A stretch of DNA of 64,000 bases from Pomphorhynchus laevis (GCA_012934845.2 WNNJ02003327.1:1-64000); one strand, 5' to 3'; shown: positions 12,061-24,599, counted from the first letter of the stretch. Translations and numbers: made by a program. The notes: generated from the sequence alone by a model not told the origin.

Positions 12061-12513
12061 CGTTGTATGTTATTTTATTGTGTGTTTAAGCTGTAAATAT
12101 TTTTTGTAGTCAAAAAATATTTTTTGTAGATTGAATTAATAATAAATCAGGTAATATTTTTTAGTGTATTAGAAGTTGTTTAAGAACAAGTGACTTAATT
12201 AATTACTATTTATTTATAATTTATTTATTTATAATAACTTTTTTGAATTGATTATACATTAATTAATAGTTTTTTAATGTATTGGGAGTTATTTAAGAAC
12301 AATTAATTTAAGAATATTTAAAATCTCAAATACTTAGATGAAATAATTAAAAATATTTATGTAGAAAATTTTAAATGTGCTTTAAAACGCAGTGCGATGA
12401 GGTCAAGTTACCGTAATTTCACTTTAATTTTTAAAATTTTCAGTTTCTCATATTTTGCAAGTTTCACTTAAAAATATAAGTGATATCTGATATAAAGTAA
12501 ATTACTTCTACAG
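12061..12513. repeat. AT-rich flank with repeated unit also found left of LINE-B
   Basis: Near-copies of TTAATGTATTAGAAGTTATTTAAGAACAAGTG-type sequence (described here in parts) occur at about 12160-12215, about 12251-12310 and, on the far side of LINE-B, at about 7575-7640. They look like an older tandem or dispersed repeat into which LINE-B inserted. Confidence 0.55.
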
Positions 12514-12986
12514 CATTGCTCGGCAATACTAGTCATAGAACAAAATTGTGGGAAGTATACTACGGAGATTCGATACGGCCACCTCATCATCAGCAACTTG
12601 AAGCACATTGCTTGAATTCGATTAGGAAACGAACATCTGTACTTAACAGTAAAATAAATACAGACTTTCAATCAACTTTTAAGAACATACAAAGTAAACG
12701 AGTTGCTACGCAAAATGGGTTTCAATCGCCGTGTAACCGTAACATTAACAAGTCAAAGCTTTATTCTAAACGAAAAACAATGTTCACACCTTCCAGACTC
12801 TCCAGAAAACGGATAAAGCAATGTCTGTTTGGAGATACGACTGATCTATCTGCCGTCGCTAATACAATGGACTTAAGCGATACAACCTTATGCCATCGTT
12901 TCAACAGCGACATAGATCAATTGATATTTAAGAATTCTCAAAGCTCTATAAACTTAACTACTGATCATGAACGTGTCAGTATTTAA
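12514..12986 (+). CDS. last exon of single-pass membrane protein gene
   Basis: The acceptor ATTACTTCTACAG|CA is phase 1, matching the donor at 6260. The exon codes for 156 residues and a stop at 12986. It opens with LLGNTSHRTKLWEVYYGD, the presumed conserved membrane-proximal motif, then IRPPHHQQLEAHCLNSIRK. A low-complexity polar tail follows with a basic patch (SRLSRKRIKQCLFGD), which may be a nuclear-localisation-like or membrane-proximal cluster. Base composition is more balanced than in the surrounding intron. A possible AATAAA lies at 13367-13372. The exon looks host-derived: the frame is clean, there is no transposon similarity, and its acceptor is good. The exact function is unknown. 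Confidence 0.6.
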
Positions 12987-14260
12987 TTCATCCATTGCAT
13001 TTTGGCTGATATTTCCACCATTTTGTATTATAATATATTTTTTGATTTATTTGTTTTGGTTAATTTTGCATAAGAAATAATATGTATTAGCTATTTCTAC
13101 AGACATTCGTGATTACACAAACATTTTTTCAAAAGCTAGCTTAAAATGGCGGGTTACGGAACCAGAGCACGTTCGAGGCTACTCCAAGTGATTTAATTCG
13201 TAACATTGACATATCAGGTTCATAACAAATCATAATCTTTACCTAAACATAAGCTAGTAAGGACCCATTATCATCTACTATTACGAAAGCATTTATCTTA
13301 CGTAATTATATTTTTCAAGGTTTTTTCTTTTATTTTCGAAAAATTTATATATGAATATTACTAAAAAATAAATTTGAACCACTATCAACGCACCATAGCA
13401 TTCCACTGCTATAGTGTGTTGAAAAACATGGACTGAAACTGATAGCATAGTACTTCCGCATGATGTCATTACTCTTGGTTCAGTTCATAAAAATACTTAA
13501 GCATTAATAATACTGGATTTAAAAAAATCTAAGACAAATATTTACATTTTTAAATTTCCTATACAAAATACGAAGACTCATTTGAATGATCTGTAAATAT
13601 TTCATCGATTCATTCTTAAATATCACAAATTTTATTAAGTGATCTGATTAGTTAAGAAACGACTTCCAGCCGTCTAGATAAGGTGAAAGTAGTTTGTGCT
13701 TTGCGAAATTATTTTATGGAGAACACGAAGGAAATGTCGAAAAGGGCAATTTGATAAATATAAATGAAGACGCATCAAGCTTAGATATTGGCTTCAGAAT
13801 GTGAAGTCAATATCGAAGTTTGATGCGTCTTCGTTCATATTTATGTATAATGATTGAATAGTTTCTTAAACTTACCCTATTATATTAAGATTTCCATTAT
13901 AAAAAGTTTGATATTTATATAGATAAAATTTAAAAATTAAAATAATTTTAATTAATAATTTTGATAAGAATTCTATGATAATGGTAATGGATAGTAAATA
14001 AAATACATGTGTTAGTATAATATGCTACTACATATAATGACATAACAATGAAACATGTTCCAATAGAACAGTATTTCTATTAAAAAGAATTTAGTGCCTG
14101 ATGGATGCTTAAACTGCTATACACACTGCCATGCACAGAACTTATGCTAAATTTTCTCTGATGATTCAGATTAAGAGTGGTTTCGTTTTTCGAGCTTTAA
14201 ACACAGTTTAAGATGCCTATAGATGATAATTGTAGTAACGGTACTGATGAGTTCCGTTGT
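12987..14260. other. AT-rich intergenic stretch
   Basis: It holds a candidate polyadenylation signal (13367) and one strong hairpin (13755-13843, listed separately). Otherwise no gene is recognised. Confidence 0.5.
13755..13843. repeat. 41-bp-stem hairpin, pre-miRNA-sized
   Basis: The arms 13755-13795 and 13803-13843 pair over 41 positions with about five mismatches, most of which would be G-U pairs in RNA. The loop is 7 bases. The size is that of a microRNA precursor, but a small foldback transposon relic is equally possible. Confidence 0.6.
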
Positions 14261-14270
14261 AAAACCTAGG

Positions 14271-14525
14271 TTACACTACTGCGCAAGTTCGACAGGAATC
14301 AATAACTGAACGCACGTCGGATATTGAGAATGGTAGATTATGAGAGCGTATGCAATGCCACATTTTCGTTTCGCCAGGATGACATAACAATTTATGTAAC
14401 TTGAATATTTTCGAAGATCTTCGATTACTCAGAGCACAAACGATGCGGGAGAATGTGTCCGCAACAACATTCATCGGACCTGGTCTGTATTCAATATCGA
14501 AATAAAATTTAGATAAAAATTTCAT
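14271..14525 (-). mobile_element. Ty3/gypsy fossil fragment
   Basis: A short - strand piece spans the end of RNase H (YRPGPMNVVADTFSR) into the integrase zinc region (HKLLCHPGETKMW, CRTC). It belongs to the same family as the copies at 1-2.7 and 57.9-61.8 kb. No terminal repeats were seen; it is an isolated broken fragment. Confidence 0.8.
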
Positions 14526-14639
14526 TCTTTCAAATGAAATTTGGAAAAATCTCAGGTATCATTTACTTTTTCTACGAATGAGGTAAGAGATTTGTTAACC
14601 TCCACTGAGAATAATGGTATTGGGGAACTTCCCCTATTC

Positions 14640-15780
14640 CCAAGGCGGGATTGTCAGCTTTTGACAGCCTAACAAAGAAGAGAAGTGGCCGTCACAAAGC
14701 TATTATCCTCACCTTCCGATGTTGACGGCATCAACATTAGTCGTAGAATATTTATACCTAAAAAAATCGGTTTCATGTCCTAAAGACCTACGGTCCATTT
14801 CTATACAAAACTCTCTCATCTCCATTTACGAATATACGCTCTCGCGTAAAGGCCGCGACTATCTATGTAGGCGTAATTTAATTCTACCAGGTTTTCATGC
14901 GTTTGTTAAAGGTCGCTCGGTCCATTCATCAATTGGTGAGGTGCAGCAGTTCTGTCGAGATAACAGCCATCATCTCGTTGTCGCTGTTTTCCTTGACTTT
15001 TCTGCTGCATTTGATCGTATCTATTTACCCTTCATAATTTCCTCTCTCAGGTTTCTCGGGTTGTCTGCGAGAATTGTTAACAGGGTGGAGATTTTGTTGT
15101 ACACCAAGCGATTCTTCTATGAAGACGACCCTGATGCGCGTCAGTTCTACCCTATTACGGGTGTGCCTCAAGGATCCCCACTTTCTGTAATCTGGTATCT
15201 TGCTGCCTCCATTGTACTCTATAGAAAATTTAAACGCGATCTACATCTGGTGGTACACGCTGATAATACCACAGCCATGTTTTCTGGACGCAGATGCAAA
15301 GATGTAGTCTCGGACATCAGCCGTTCCTTTTTAAGATTAAAAGATCAGCTCTACGCTTCCAATCTTATTCTAAACTCCAGCAAATCGCAGTTGGTTGTCT
15401 TTCATGGCACTTATGTGACCAAAAAGAAACTTAAGAGATTAGCACTCTCTGCACTCTCCTCCATTTTGCAACCTCATCCACTCCCTATCTTCTCGAGTCG
15501 AGTAAAATAAATAGGGTTCCCCGTTACGGTGAGTTGGTCCGCGAAAGATGACTGGATATACTTAAACGTATTCTGAAGAGAGCTAGGTGGTCCCTGAAAC
15601 GGGCTCAGCATCTGTCATTAAATGGAAAAACCCAAGTGCGCCTCTGGGGTACTTGAAGTATCTTGGGATTAGTCTTCTTTTCTAGATGACGTCCCCCGGA
15701 TCAAAGGCTAAGGTTTCTCAAGCTCCTTGTATCTCGTTTACAGAGCATAGTCCGCTCGATTGGATTCTTCGGGGGGGGGG
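14640..15780 (+). mobile_element. second LINE type, RT fragment
   Basis: The open frame 14719-15510 (263 aa) contains DLRSISIQNSLISIYEYTL, LPGFHAFVKGRSVHSS, VVAVFLDFSAAFDRI and GVPQGSPLSVIWY, then HADN at the position of the catalytic YADD. Related frames extend upstream to about 14640 and downstream to about 15780 (VSWSAKDDWIYL). The RT blocks are ordered and spaced as in LINEs, but the family differs from LINE-A and LINE-B; I cannot assign the clade. The second catalytic Asp of the box is replaced by Asn, so this copy is probably dead. Confidence 0.75.
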
Positions 15781-15789
15781 TGAAAGACC

Positions 15790-15900
15790 CCGGGTGGTTC
15801 AGTCGGAAGGCGGCGTGTTAGATTAGTTGGAGGGCTCAGATCCCACTATACCTGAGGCTGTGAGTTTTGGCGAAGTCTAACAACGACATTTTTTGTGGTC
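15790..15900 (+). mobile_element. possible tRNA-derived SINE head
   Basis: TGGTTCAGTCGG (15795-15806) resembles a pol III A box and GGCTCAGATCCC (about 15833-15844) a B box, about 38 bases apart as in tRNA genes. The acceptor-stem pairing of a real tRNA is not evident. It follows a run of about ten Gs directly downstream of the LINE at 14.6-15.8 kb. Confidence 0.4.
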
Positions 15901-18900
15901 GCTGATCTGACTTGTTATAGTTGTTTTTCTTTTACATGTTAACCCTGAACCTTGTTTTATTTGTTTTAAAAGAAACTTTATTTATTTGAAATAATAATGT
16001 TTCAATCGTGAGTAGTTGAAGGGGATTGTCACACTTTAAATAATGCGAAACTTACTTTTTACTGTAGGCTTAAATATATTTATGCTTAAACGATATTTGA
16101 GATGCTTGACGGAGTCTGTCTACTTACAGCTATTACATTCAATGCGTATATCATAAGTCTTTATTACAGGTATATTAATACACTACGCCGTTTGCTGAGT
16201 CCAGCTCTGTTCATTTCCTCGTGGTTGATTTTCTTATTTTTAGTATTACACAACCCTGAAGACTTACCTTTACGTCTCAAGGATTAAGATATGCATTTCA
16301 CCATTAAATTAAATAGTGAGGGATTTGAAGCACAGATCTAAATTTTTTTAACCAAATCATTTACGTTATGCACGATTTTGCAGCTAAATATATACTACTA
16401 CCTTGCATATATTTCCTATTGTATATTCTATAATGTTTACGCTGCAAATTTGAACGTTTGCTCTAAGAAAAATGAATGCAAATCCTTTTAGATAAAAATT
16501 TTAACACTTCACCATTGCCGTGGTTGTTAATTTTCACAAGATAAAAGCACAAACTTATACAGTTTACCAGTATTAATTATTCTTCTCTCTTCTTACAACT
16601 CAGAAAACATAAATGTAGAGAAATTATAATTATTAAATAGGTTGCATATATTAGGGAAACCTATTTGCATTGCATTGGCCTTCCTCTCCTATTTATTTCT
16701 TGCAAAAAGCGGCTCGGAGTATTTTTGGTGCTATAAATTAAAGATTGTAGTCGTCAGCCGTCATGTGTTTTTGCTTTAGCAAACGAGGAACAAAATCAGA
16801 ATTCCTGCAAATATGTTATCATATGAAAAAGAATGTCTTATCTGTCGAGGTTGATCCAGTGTTTAAAATATGCATGGTAAGGATGCTTGTTTAAAGTATA
16901 TACACCCTGGAACAAAAATATAGGCATTTTTATGCCGAGCTAAGACAAAATAGAATATCTAATTCTCTTATGGATTTCACACACAGAAATATCGTTTTTC
17001 TTTTTTAATTTTATATCATAAGCTTTAGTAGTAGTGAGAGTTTCGAAGAAAAATATTAAATACTGCATCCTGTAATGACAATTGAGAATCGGTATTTATG
17101 TTTTTATGTTATTTAATGGATTTTTTTTATTAAAATTGCACTGCATAAAATGTATCATATGTATATGATATTGTTCGCCTATAATTTTATAGATTTTAAT
17201 ATCTTTTCTATGCAAAGCAAAATCGACAAATTATTGAACATTTCTTTATGAAGATGCATTTTTCATTTGTCCTATTCAAAAAAATGTGTTGATGAAATGG
17301 GTAAGAAAGACAGTAAATGTCAAGTTTTAAAAATACTTTCAAATTTACTTTAAACTAGTTCTTCCTTACCTACACATCCCTATGTATTATAATCTACTCT
17401 GCTAATGTGCTGCAATACTATAAGGAAATAATTTTTGAATTTTTAATTTTAAAAATTTAAATCAGATTTGTAAGACACTTTGGCTAAAAATGCAAACCGT
17501 ATCAAATTACGAACCTTAAAAAGAGATAAAAATTTTGCTGCGCTTTATCTCACATTACACTCGGTGCGTAAATTACCGATCCAGCAGCTTAGGGTATTAA
17601 AAATCGTCTTGCTGTTTAGATCACCTTTAATTGAGACCTCCACATTGATAATCGAATTCAATCACTCCTAATTATCGGTTTCAATGACAATTTCGACAGC
17701 AATTGTTCGGCCATTGTTAACTTATCTCTTTCCATATACATCAAACTAGACTTACGAAAGTGAATGCGTAAATTACAGAACATTTCCTTAACGTTATACA
17801 ATATGATGAAACATTCAAATCAAATTGAGTCTTCCTGTTAAGATAAATTGACAATTTCGTCATTTCGACAAGTAAAGGTGGCTTATAAAGATACAAATCT
17901 TATTTAAATAACCTCTCGAACCAACCTTATTGTATCATGAAACAAAAGTCACTCAACATCATAAGCTGGTATGTTTCATGTAGATCGAGTGAATCAAGCA
18001 AATCAGCAACAAGGCTACAACTAATTTACATTTTAAGAATCACCGATGTGATGTATGTATTGTTAGTGCACTCAACAGTACATTTACCGGCTTTGACGTA
18101 TAATTTGAGATAATTAGATTCGAGTTCTAGATGCATTTTTTACCACAGTATTCGTAAAGATGATATCGACATAACTTCCCTTTTATATATCTTATATATT
18201 TTTTCTTAAGATTCTTTCTGATTTTTAAAGTTTCAAAAAACTAAATCGCAAATTGATGTGATACATTAATTTTTCAATTGAGTGTGGTGCAATTTAACAC
18301 AGGAGAAAAATGCTTATTGTAAATAGATCAGCTAATTAAGTCTACGTATTTTATAATATAAATAAATTAAAAATTATAAAAAAAATATAAATAATAAATA
18401 ATTATATAAGATGTTATAATATATATCGATAAAATTTATCGTAAAAATTGGTTTATGATAAAATTTGTTTGATGCTATTTTAAATGAATTGCATCATCTT
18501 ATATTTTAAACTGAAATGTTATATTAGGTCGAAGAGAAACTAAATGATAGCAATTTGGTTCCTCCGTAAATATTAGTTCTTTGCTTTGTAAATTCTGTGA
18601 GTATTATTCATATATCTTTAATATCTTTCAGAATGATGAGATCAGCTAACTGAGTCTACGTATTTTATATTATTTATAAATTTAAAATAACGCTATATAA
18701 AATTTAAATAATTAAATAATAATAAATCAATAATTATAAATAATAAATGATTGTTACATAAAATTTTAAAATTTAAAATTGAAATTTAAAATAAATTCAA
18801 TTTTTATGAATTGACAAATAAATAATATACGATGTTTTCGAATAAGGAATAGCGGTAATTAGGAGGAACTGCTATGTTATCAGGTTTTTGATCCTATTCA

Positions 18901-20380
18901 TTCATGACAATATATGCTGACCCAACATAGCAGCTTTTTGATTATTTAACTGATTCATTACAAATTAATTATTTTAAATAATATATATAAATCGATCAGC
19001 TTGCTGAGTCAACGTTTTTAAACCATATACAAATTAAAAATAAATAATTATAAATAATAAATAACTATATAATATTTTATAATTTATATTTATTTATAGT
19101 TTGAATTTAAAATAAAAATTACTGTTTATGAATTTTAAAAAAAGTTTTATATGTACAGCGTCAGAAATCTGAGAAATTATGATTTTATATCTATCGTACA
19201 AAATTTATCGTGATAGGCGTGGATGTGAGCTCGAACAATGAGTTATCTCTGCTGCATAAGTTTTTTGTCGAAATGAACAGAAAATCATGATTTCTAGATC
19301 GATGTAAAGGAATTTATCGACCATCAGGAATGTGATATTAGAAGAATAATTTCCGGCAGATGCAAATGTTATCGAATGTCGAGGGAGATGCGTGTTATAG
19401 AAGCTAATTGTGAAAGTTCACTTGAATGAATTTTAGCTGAGAGGGCAAGAAATATTTGATGTACTACTAATTGCACGCGTCGAGCTGTTTAAATTTTCAA
19501 ATGGAAATATTGCTCAAAAGATTTGAATGACATAAATAATATGTTCTAGAATAGCTTTTAAATATCAGAGCAGGTGTTCATTTATTGGAGCGGAGATGTT
19601 TACGCTGACGAATATGCGTACTACGTTGATCCTAATGAAGTATCCAGTGATGTGAAGCATTGCGAAGTCAACGAAATTTCATAAATGCAGTGATCCAAAA
19701 CAATGGTATGGTGGAACAAGGCGGTTATAGTGCTTTGGCGCTAAAAAACCTGTTAGCTCAGGTGGAAGCTCTCGGAATAATGTGTTGAACTGTGATCAAA
19801 TTTACGTGATAATTAAAATCGACACGTTAGAAGGCATAATTAGGTAAGGGGACGTATAAAGTTTAAGAGTTAGACATTTGTACATCTGTAGATATATTGG
19901 CCCAACATTTGTCGTTGCGAAACGAATTCATCTTAAATAAGAGTACTTCTTGCTCACTCAACATTCGAAGTTTAATTTGTTAATGTGTGAAATAAATTGT
20001 ACTCTGGATACGGAGTGGGGTATATTGAACTTCGAATATTGACTGTTTAATTATCATGAAATAGTACAGTTGTTGTTAGCTAATGTAAAAGCTTTTAATT
20101 GAAAAATTTCGATTGATCAACTTTCGATAAAAACTTTTGATTGATGCCGATCGAAAATGCTTGAACGTAAATATATTATTGATTGGAAATAAATCTCAAT
20201 AAGTGCTAGATTACTCATATGAGATGTGGTTGCTATTTGTCGAACTTAAAACGTTAAAAATACTGATATTTAATTTACGCTGGGAATTACAGCTTTTTGT
20301 ATATGTAATAATAGCTAATTAAAAGCGTGAATAATTAATTAGTTTAATATCAATATTTGTCTGGTCAATTTGTCGGCTTA
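15901..20380. other. AT-rich region with dispersed repeats, no gene
   Basis: Small open frames (16102-16287, hydrophobic; 17480-17671) lack convincing splice sites or family resemblance. At 18326, 18641 and 18994 the motif GATCAGCTAACTGAGTCTACG (variants) is followed by an AT-rich tract. Inverted copies of this motif recur near 29.7, 34.4 and 34.6 kb. A short inverted repeat based on ATTCGAAGTT lies near 19963-20040. Confidence 0.45.
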
Positions 20381-20389
20381 GTCTGTGAA

Positions 20390-20880
20390 AGATTAGTGGT
20401 TGACAATTATTATTATATTTAAGACAGAGAGCTTGAACATTTTGAACATGTTGGTTCACAACAGGGAAAACAGAAGAAAAATAAATAAAAATTAAATAAA
20501 TAAACGAAATAATGTGCAATTTAGGCATGACGACAACGCATGCAGAGGTAATTTCGCATCCGTCGTTTAAAACTCCCCAGATTACCATTTATCGTCACAT
20601 CGGTAGACCATTCCAGATAGGTACAATTCTATCATGGATTGTTGATATTCGTTTATTGCAGGTTCGTCTTCTCTTCAGCATATAGTTGTGACCACGTAGG
20701 CGATCGTTGGTTCTTAGCTCAAACGTGTCCTTGCAACAGTGGCCTGGGGTGGTCAAGCACCTCCACACGAACATCAGATCATTAAATTTCAGTGAAATGT
20801 TCACTGGGGGAACGTCAAGACAGCGCAGGCGTTCCGTGTAAGTTACTAGTTTGTGATTGAGGATGTATGACAAAAACTTT
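20390..20880 (-). mobile_element. LINE-B-type 3' fragment
   Basis: The frame 20873-20595 reads VTYTERLRCLDVPPV...FNDLMFVWRCLTTPGH...LRGHNYMLKRRR...DRIVPIWNGLP. This aligns with the C terminus of LINE-B ORF2 (ADLVYVWRSLSIPGH, LRGHRLMIKRR, ADLWNNL). The remaining - strand sequence resembles a 3' UTR and ends near TATAATAATAATTG, as expected for this family. It is a 5'-truncated copy. Confidence 0.8.
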
Positions 20881-20939
20881 CAACATTTGATGATACCTGA
20901 GCAGGTGTGACTTTCAACATACCTTGATAATAAAATGAT

Positions 20940-22250
20940 ACGTCGAATAATGGGTTTAAAATCACTTGATGATGTAATAGTATTGAAAAAATGTATATAT
21001 GAGCAATTAGAAAAGCTAAAACAACTTTTAAGAGATAATAAACTAAAATATCTTTATTTACATATAAGAAGTTTTTCTAAAAATATCAGTTGTTCAATAA
21101 ATCGATGATTAATTAACGACTATGATAGGCTAAGTTGTATAATAGACAGTTATTGTAATATAAAATACTATAATCGTACAATAAATGTTAATAATAACAA
21201 TAGAAAATATACATTAACCATAAACTTCATTAATAAATGTATAGATAACATAAATATAGCCGGACTTTTAAATAATTCTAAAAGTAAAGAAATAATAGGG
21301 TCAGATTTAAGTAAATATATTCCTAAAATAAGGTATAAACTCCTACCACCATTAGGACGAAAAATTTGTAATTATAATAAAGAATTAAAATCAATATGTA
21401 ACGATAATATTAGAAACATAATGGAAACAGAATGCAATTGTAAAAGTCTTATTTTTGATAAAATAAATGAAGATATATGTACCCATGATCTAGAATTAAT
21501 TGAAAAAAAAACATTTCAATATTAAATCAAAAACTATTAGAAAAAGAAGATTTTTGGATTAAAACGCTTAATTCCATGTACCCATTAGGATTGAATGACG
21601 TGGTACAAGGAATTGGTAGAAGTAGTATAATACATAATAAACAACTATATTATAATAATCCGGTTAAACGCAAACCAAGAAGTCATGGTGATAAAAGGAA
21701 TAGGAAAAATAGAGTTAAAAATATTAAAAAAGATATGTATATAAATGAACAATTAGAAATATTAAAACAACTTTTAAGAGATAATAAGCTAAAAGATCTT
21801 TATGTAAATATAAGAAGTTTTTCTAAAGATATCATATGTTCAATAAATCAAAAATTAATTAACGACTATGATAGGCTAAGTTGTATAATAGACAGTTATT
21901 GTAATACAAAATACTATAATCGTACAATAAATGTTAATAATAACAATAGAAAATATACATTAACCATAAACTTCATTAATAAATGCATAGATAACATGAA
22001 TATAGATAGACTTTAAATAATTCTAAATGTAAAGAAATAATAGGATCAGATTTAAGTAAATATATTCCTAAAATACGGTATTAACTGTTATCGTCACTAA
22101 GACAAAAAGTTAATTATAATAAAGAATTAAAAGCAATATGTAATGATTATATTAGAAACATTCTAGAAACAGAATGCAATTGCAAACATCATAATTATGA
22201 TAAAATTAATGAACACATATGTACCCATAATCTAGATTAATTAAAAATTG
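20940..22250 (+). mobile_element. duplicated 5' module of an AT-rich Penelope-like/RT_like element
   Basis: Two tandem near-identical segments (about 20990-21530 and 21740-22250) encode QLLRDNKLK, SFSK, NDYDRLSCIIDSYCN, INFINKCIDN, SKYIPKIR, NYNKELK and ECNCK...FDKINE(D/H)ICTH(D/N)L. The last block (CNC... ending in an HDL-like motif) resembles a conserved region preceding RT in a family of Penelope-like or related RT proteins (CxC...GHVxTGDL), from memory. Only short frames remain open (21576-22016, 146 aa). Codon use is extremely AT-rich compared with the LINEs to the right. Confidence 0.5.
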
Positions 22251-22559
22251 TGAATTAAATAAAATGCTATCAATTGGAACATATATAATACAACAATAAT
22301 AGTATTATTTAAATATTATTTAGAATTCGGTATATAATGAGTTAATTCTTACTTCGGTAAGCTGATTACCAGTGAAAGCTTAAATATATACAGGATAAAA
22401 ATTTAACAAAATTAACAAACAAATTTAAAATTAACAGACAATTGTAAAGGAAAGGACATTTGGAGAAATGTCCTTCATAATTATTATAATTATTTTGGAA
22501 ATGTTATGTATTTGATAAAATTCAAAAGAAAATTAAAATAACAAACACTTATAAAAGGA

Positions 22560-23230
22560 AAGATAGTATTAATAAAGATATGTATAGAGAGATAACATAT
22601 ATAACATAACTATATATAACATATATAGTTATGCTATATATGCATATAGCATAACTATATAATAACAACTATTGATAAAGCTAGTAATAACTTTGTCTTC
22701 ATATGCAAAAAGCTTTATTATGATATACTAATGAAAGAGGTTAATTCTAATGATTTAAATGTAAATCCAACATGGAACGTAGTGAGTTGAGTTTAGAAAC
22801 AATTATAACAAGTCATTGTTCTATAATGGATAAGAAGGGTATTTAAATTGAATCAGATAATAAAACTATACCTATATTATATTTGAATCCAAAATTACAT
22901 AAAAATCCAATAAAACCTAGGTTCATATGTAGTGCTTTTAAATGCACGTTAAAACCACTTTATGTTTTAAATTCTATAAAGATATGAAATATATGTATCG
23001 ATATATTGATGATGTGTATTTAATTCTAATGATTTTTAACAAATTTATTCAGGTAGCCTTATTTTTAATAAAACTAGTGTAGATGATAATGAAGATATTG
23101 AACATTAAATTAACATAAATTAAAACTACTTTTAATATATAAATAAGGTATATTTATATATACCTTATATAAGATATAAATATATCTTATATATAAGATA
23201 TATTTATATCTTAGCAAAAGATGATTAAAT
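22560..23230 (+). mobile_element. RT finger and palm fragments of the same AT-rich element
   Basis: Broken + strand frames read PILYLNPKLHKNPIKPRFICSA (22870-22935) and YMYRYIDD (22985-23010). These are the fingers block and the catalytic YIDD box of an RT. Between and after them lie AT palindromes (22600-22670, 23140-23215). The middle of the RT is missing. Confidence 0.5.
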
Positions 23231-23429
23231 TTACACAAAACATATTTTTGCATGAGCTACTAAAACTGTTATATTTATCTCTTATCTTTTATCTATTATG
23301 ATTAGAATATTATTTCATCATAATGATAAAATAATTTTATCATATTATCTTAATTTATAATATAAATTCATAATATTAAAATTATATTCATTAAAATTAA
23401 TTTAAAGTATAATAATAAATTGATTAAAA

Positions 23430-23998
23430 AGACAGCTTTTAGTTGTAAATAAAGCCTTTGTTGTTTATCATTAATTGTCTAAAAATCACAGTTCAAATAG
23501 TTGATAATAATAGCCCAATTATAGCTGACTTGTTTTTAAGCTTTATAGAATATGAATTTGTTCATAACTGTGTAAAAACTAAATCTAAACAATATAAATA
23601 TATGAAATATATGTTTCGATACATTGATGATATATGTGTATTTAATTCTAATAATTTTTATTCAATAAGCGAACAAATTTATCCAGGTAGCCTTATTCTT
23701 AATAAAACCAATATTAATGATAAAGAAAGGTGTATATCTAGATATGAACATTAAATTAACATTAACTAAAACTACTATTAATTTATATCGTAAAGATGAC
23801 ATATTTAAATTTACAAGAAACATATTTTTGCATGAGCATTCATGCATACCATATAATATAAAATATAATACATTAAATAATGAAATTTTAAGAATTGCAA
23901 CAATATGTAATGATATTGGCTTTCTTCAAAATCATTTAAATAATTCAATAAATGCATATTTTAAATTAGGTTACTATAAAAATAAAATCAGATAGAAA
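23430..23998 (+). mobile_element. RT palm and C-terminal fragment (YIDD)
   Basis: The two overlapping frames 23458-23754 and 23717-23995 give NNSPIIADLFLSFIEYEF, MFRYIDDICVFN, IYPGSLILNKTN and then VYLDMNIKLTL...INLYRKDDIFKF. The order YIDD, (I/V)YP, YLD, LYxKxDDF is characteristic of an uncharacterised Penelope-like/RT_like family (from memory). A one-base frameshift near 23730 separates the frames. A copy of the first 150 bases recurs at 24862-25020. Confidence 0.6.
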
Positions 23999-24039
23999 AT
24001 ATTAAAATACATAAATAATAAATCATTGATTTATATCTA

Positions 24040-24540
24040 TGGTAAATATGCTTGAAGATTAATCTTATCGGTGATTAATATTTTCAGCGATTAATCAAAT
24101 CGATGATTATTATTTTCGACGATTAATTAAATCGATGATTAATATTTTCGACGATTAATCAAATCGATGATTAATATTTTCGACAATTAATCTTATCGAT
24201 GATTAATCTTATCGATGATCAATCTTATCGCTTATTAATTTCGTCGATGATTAATCATATCGGTGCTTAATCTTATCGATGATTAATCTCATCGATGATT
24301 TATCTTATCTCTAATTAATCTCATCGATGATTTTTCTTATCGTTGATTAATCTCATCGATGATTAATCCTATTGATTATTAATCTTATTGTTGATTAATT
24401 TTATCAATGATTGATTTTATCAATGATTAATCTGATCGATGCTTAATCTAATCTACGATTAATCTTATCTATGATATATCTTATTCATGATAGATTTTAT
24501 AAATGATTGATTTTATCAATGATTAATCTTATCAATGATA
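24040..24540. repeat. degenerate minisatellite based on GATGATTAATCTTATC
   Basis: About 30 imperfect units of roughly 16 bases run without interruption, with variants ATATTTTCGAC and TCTCATC. It immediately follows the RT fragment and is followed by further AT-rich repeats. Confidence 0.85.
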
Positions 24541-24599
24541 AGATTAAATGATAATATTTAATTTATCAATAAATAATTAATAATTCATCAATAAATAAT

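Noticed and set aside
16102-16287. 61-aa hydrophobic frame with two membrane-like segments
   Set aside because: It lies in AT-rich DNA where hydrophobic frames arise by chance. There is no convincing splice pair, and a stop lies just upstream in frame.
17480-17671. 63-aa + frame
   Set aside because: No family resemblance, and its length is expected by chance.
22600-23220. TATA-rich palindromes as a possible replication origin or cruciform element
   Set aside because: Simple AT palindromes are frequent in this composition. No other origin-like feature was seen.
24040-24540. possible CRISPR-like array of short repeats
   Set aside because: The units are contiguous and degenerate with no spacers, in a eukaryotic context. 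It is a minisatellite.
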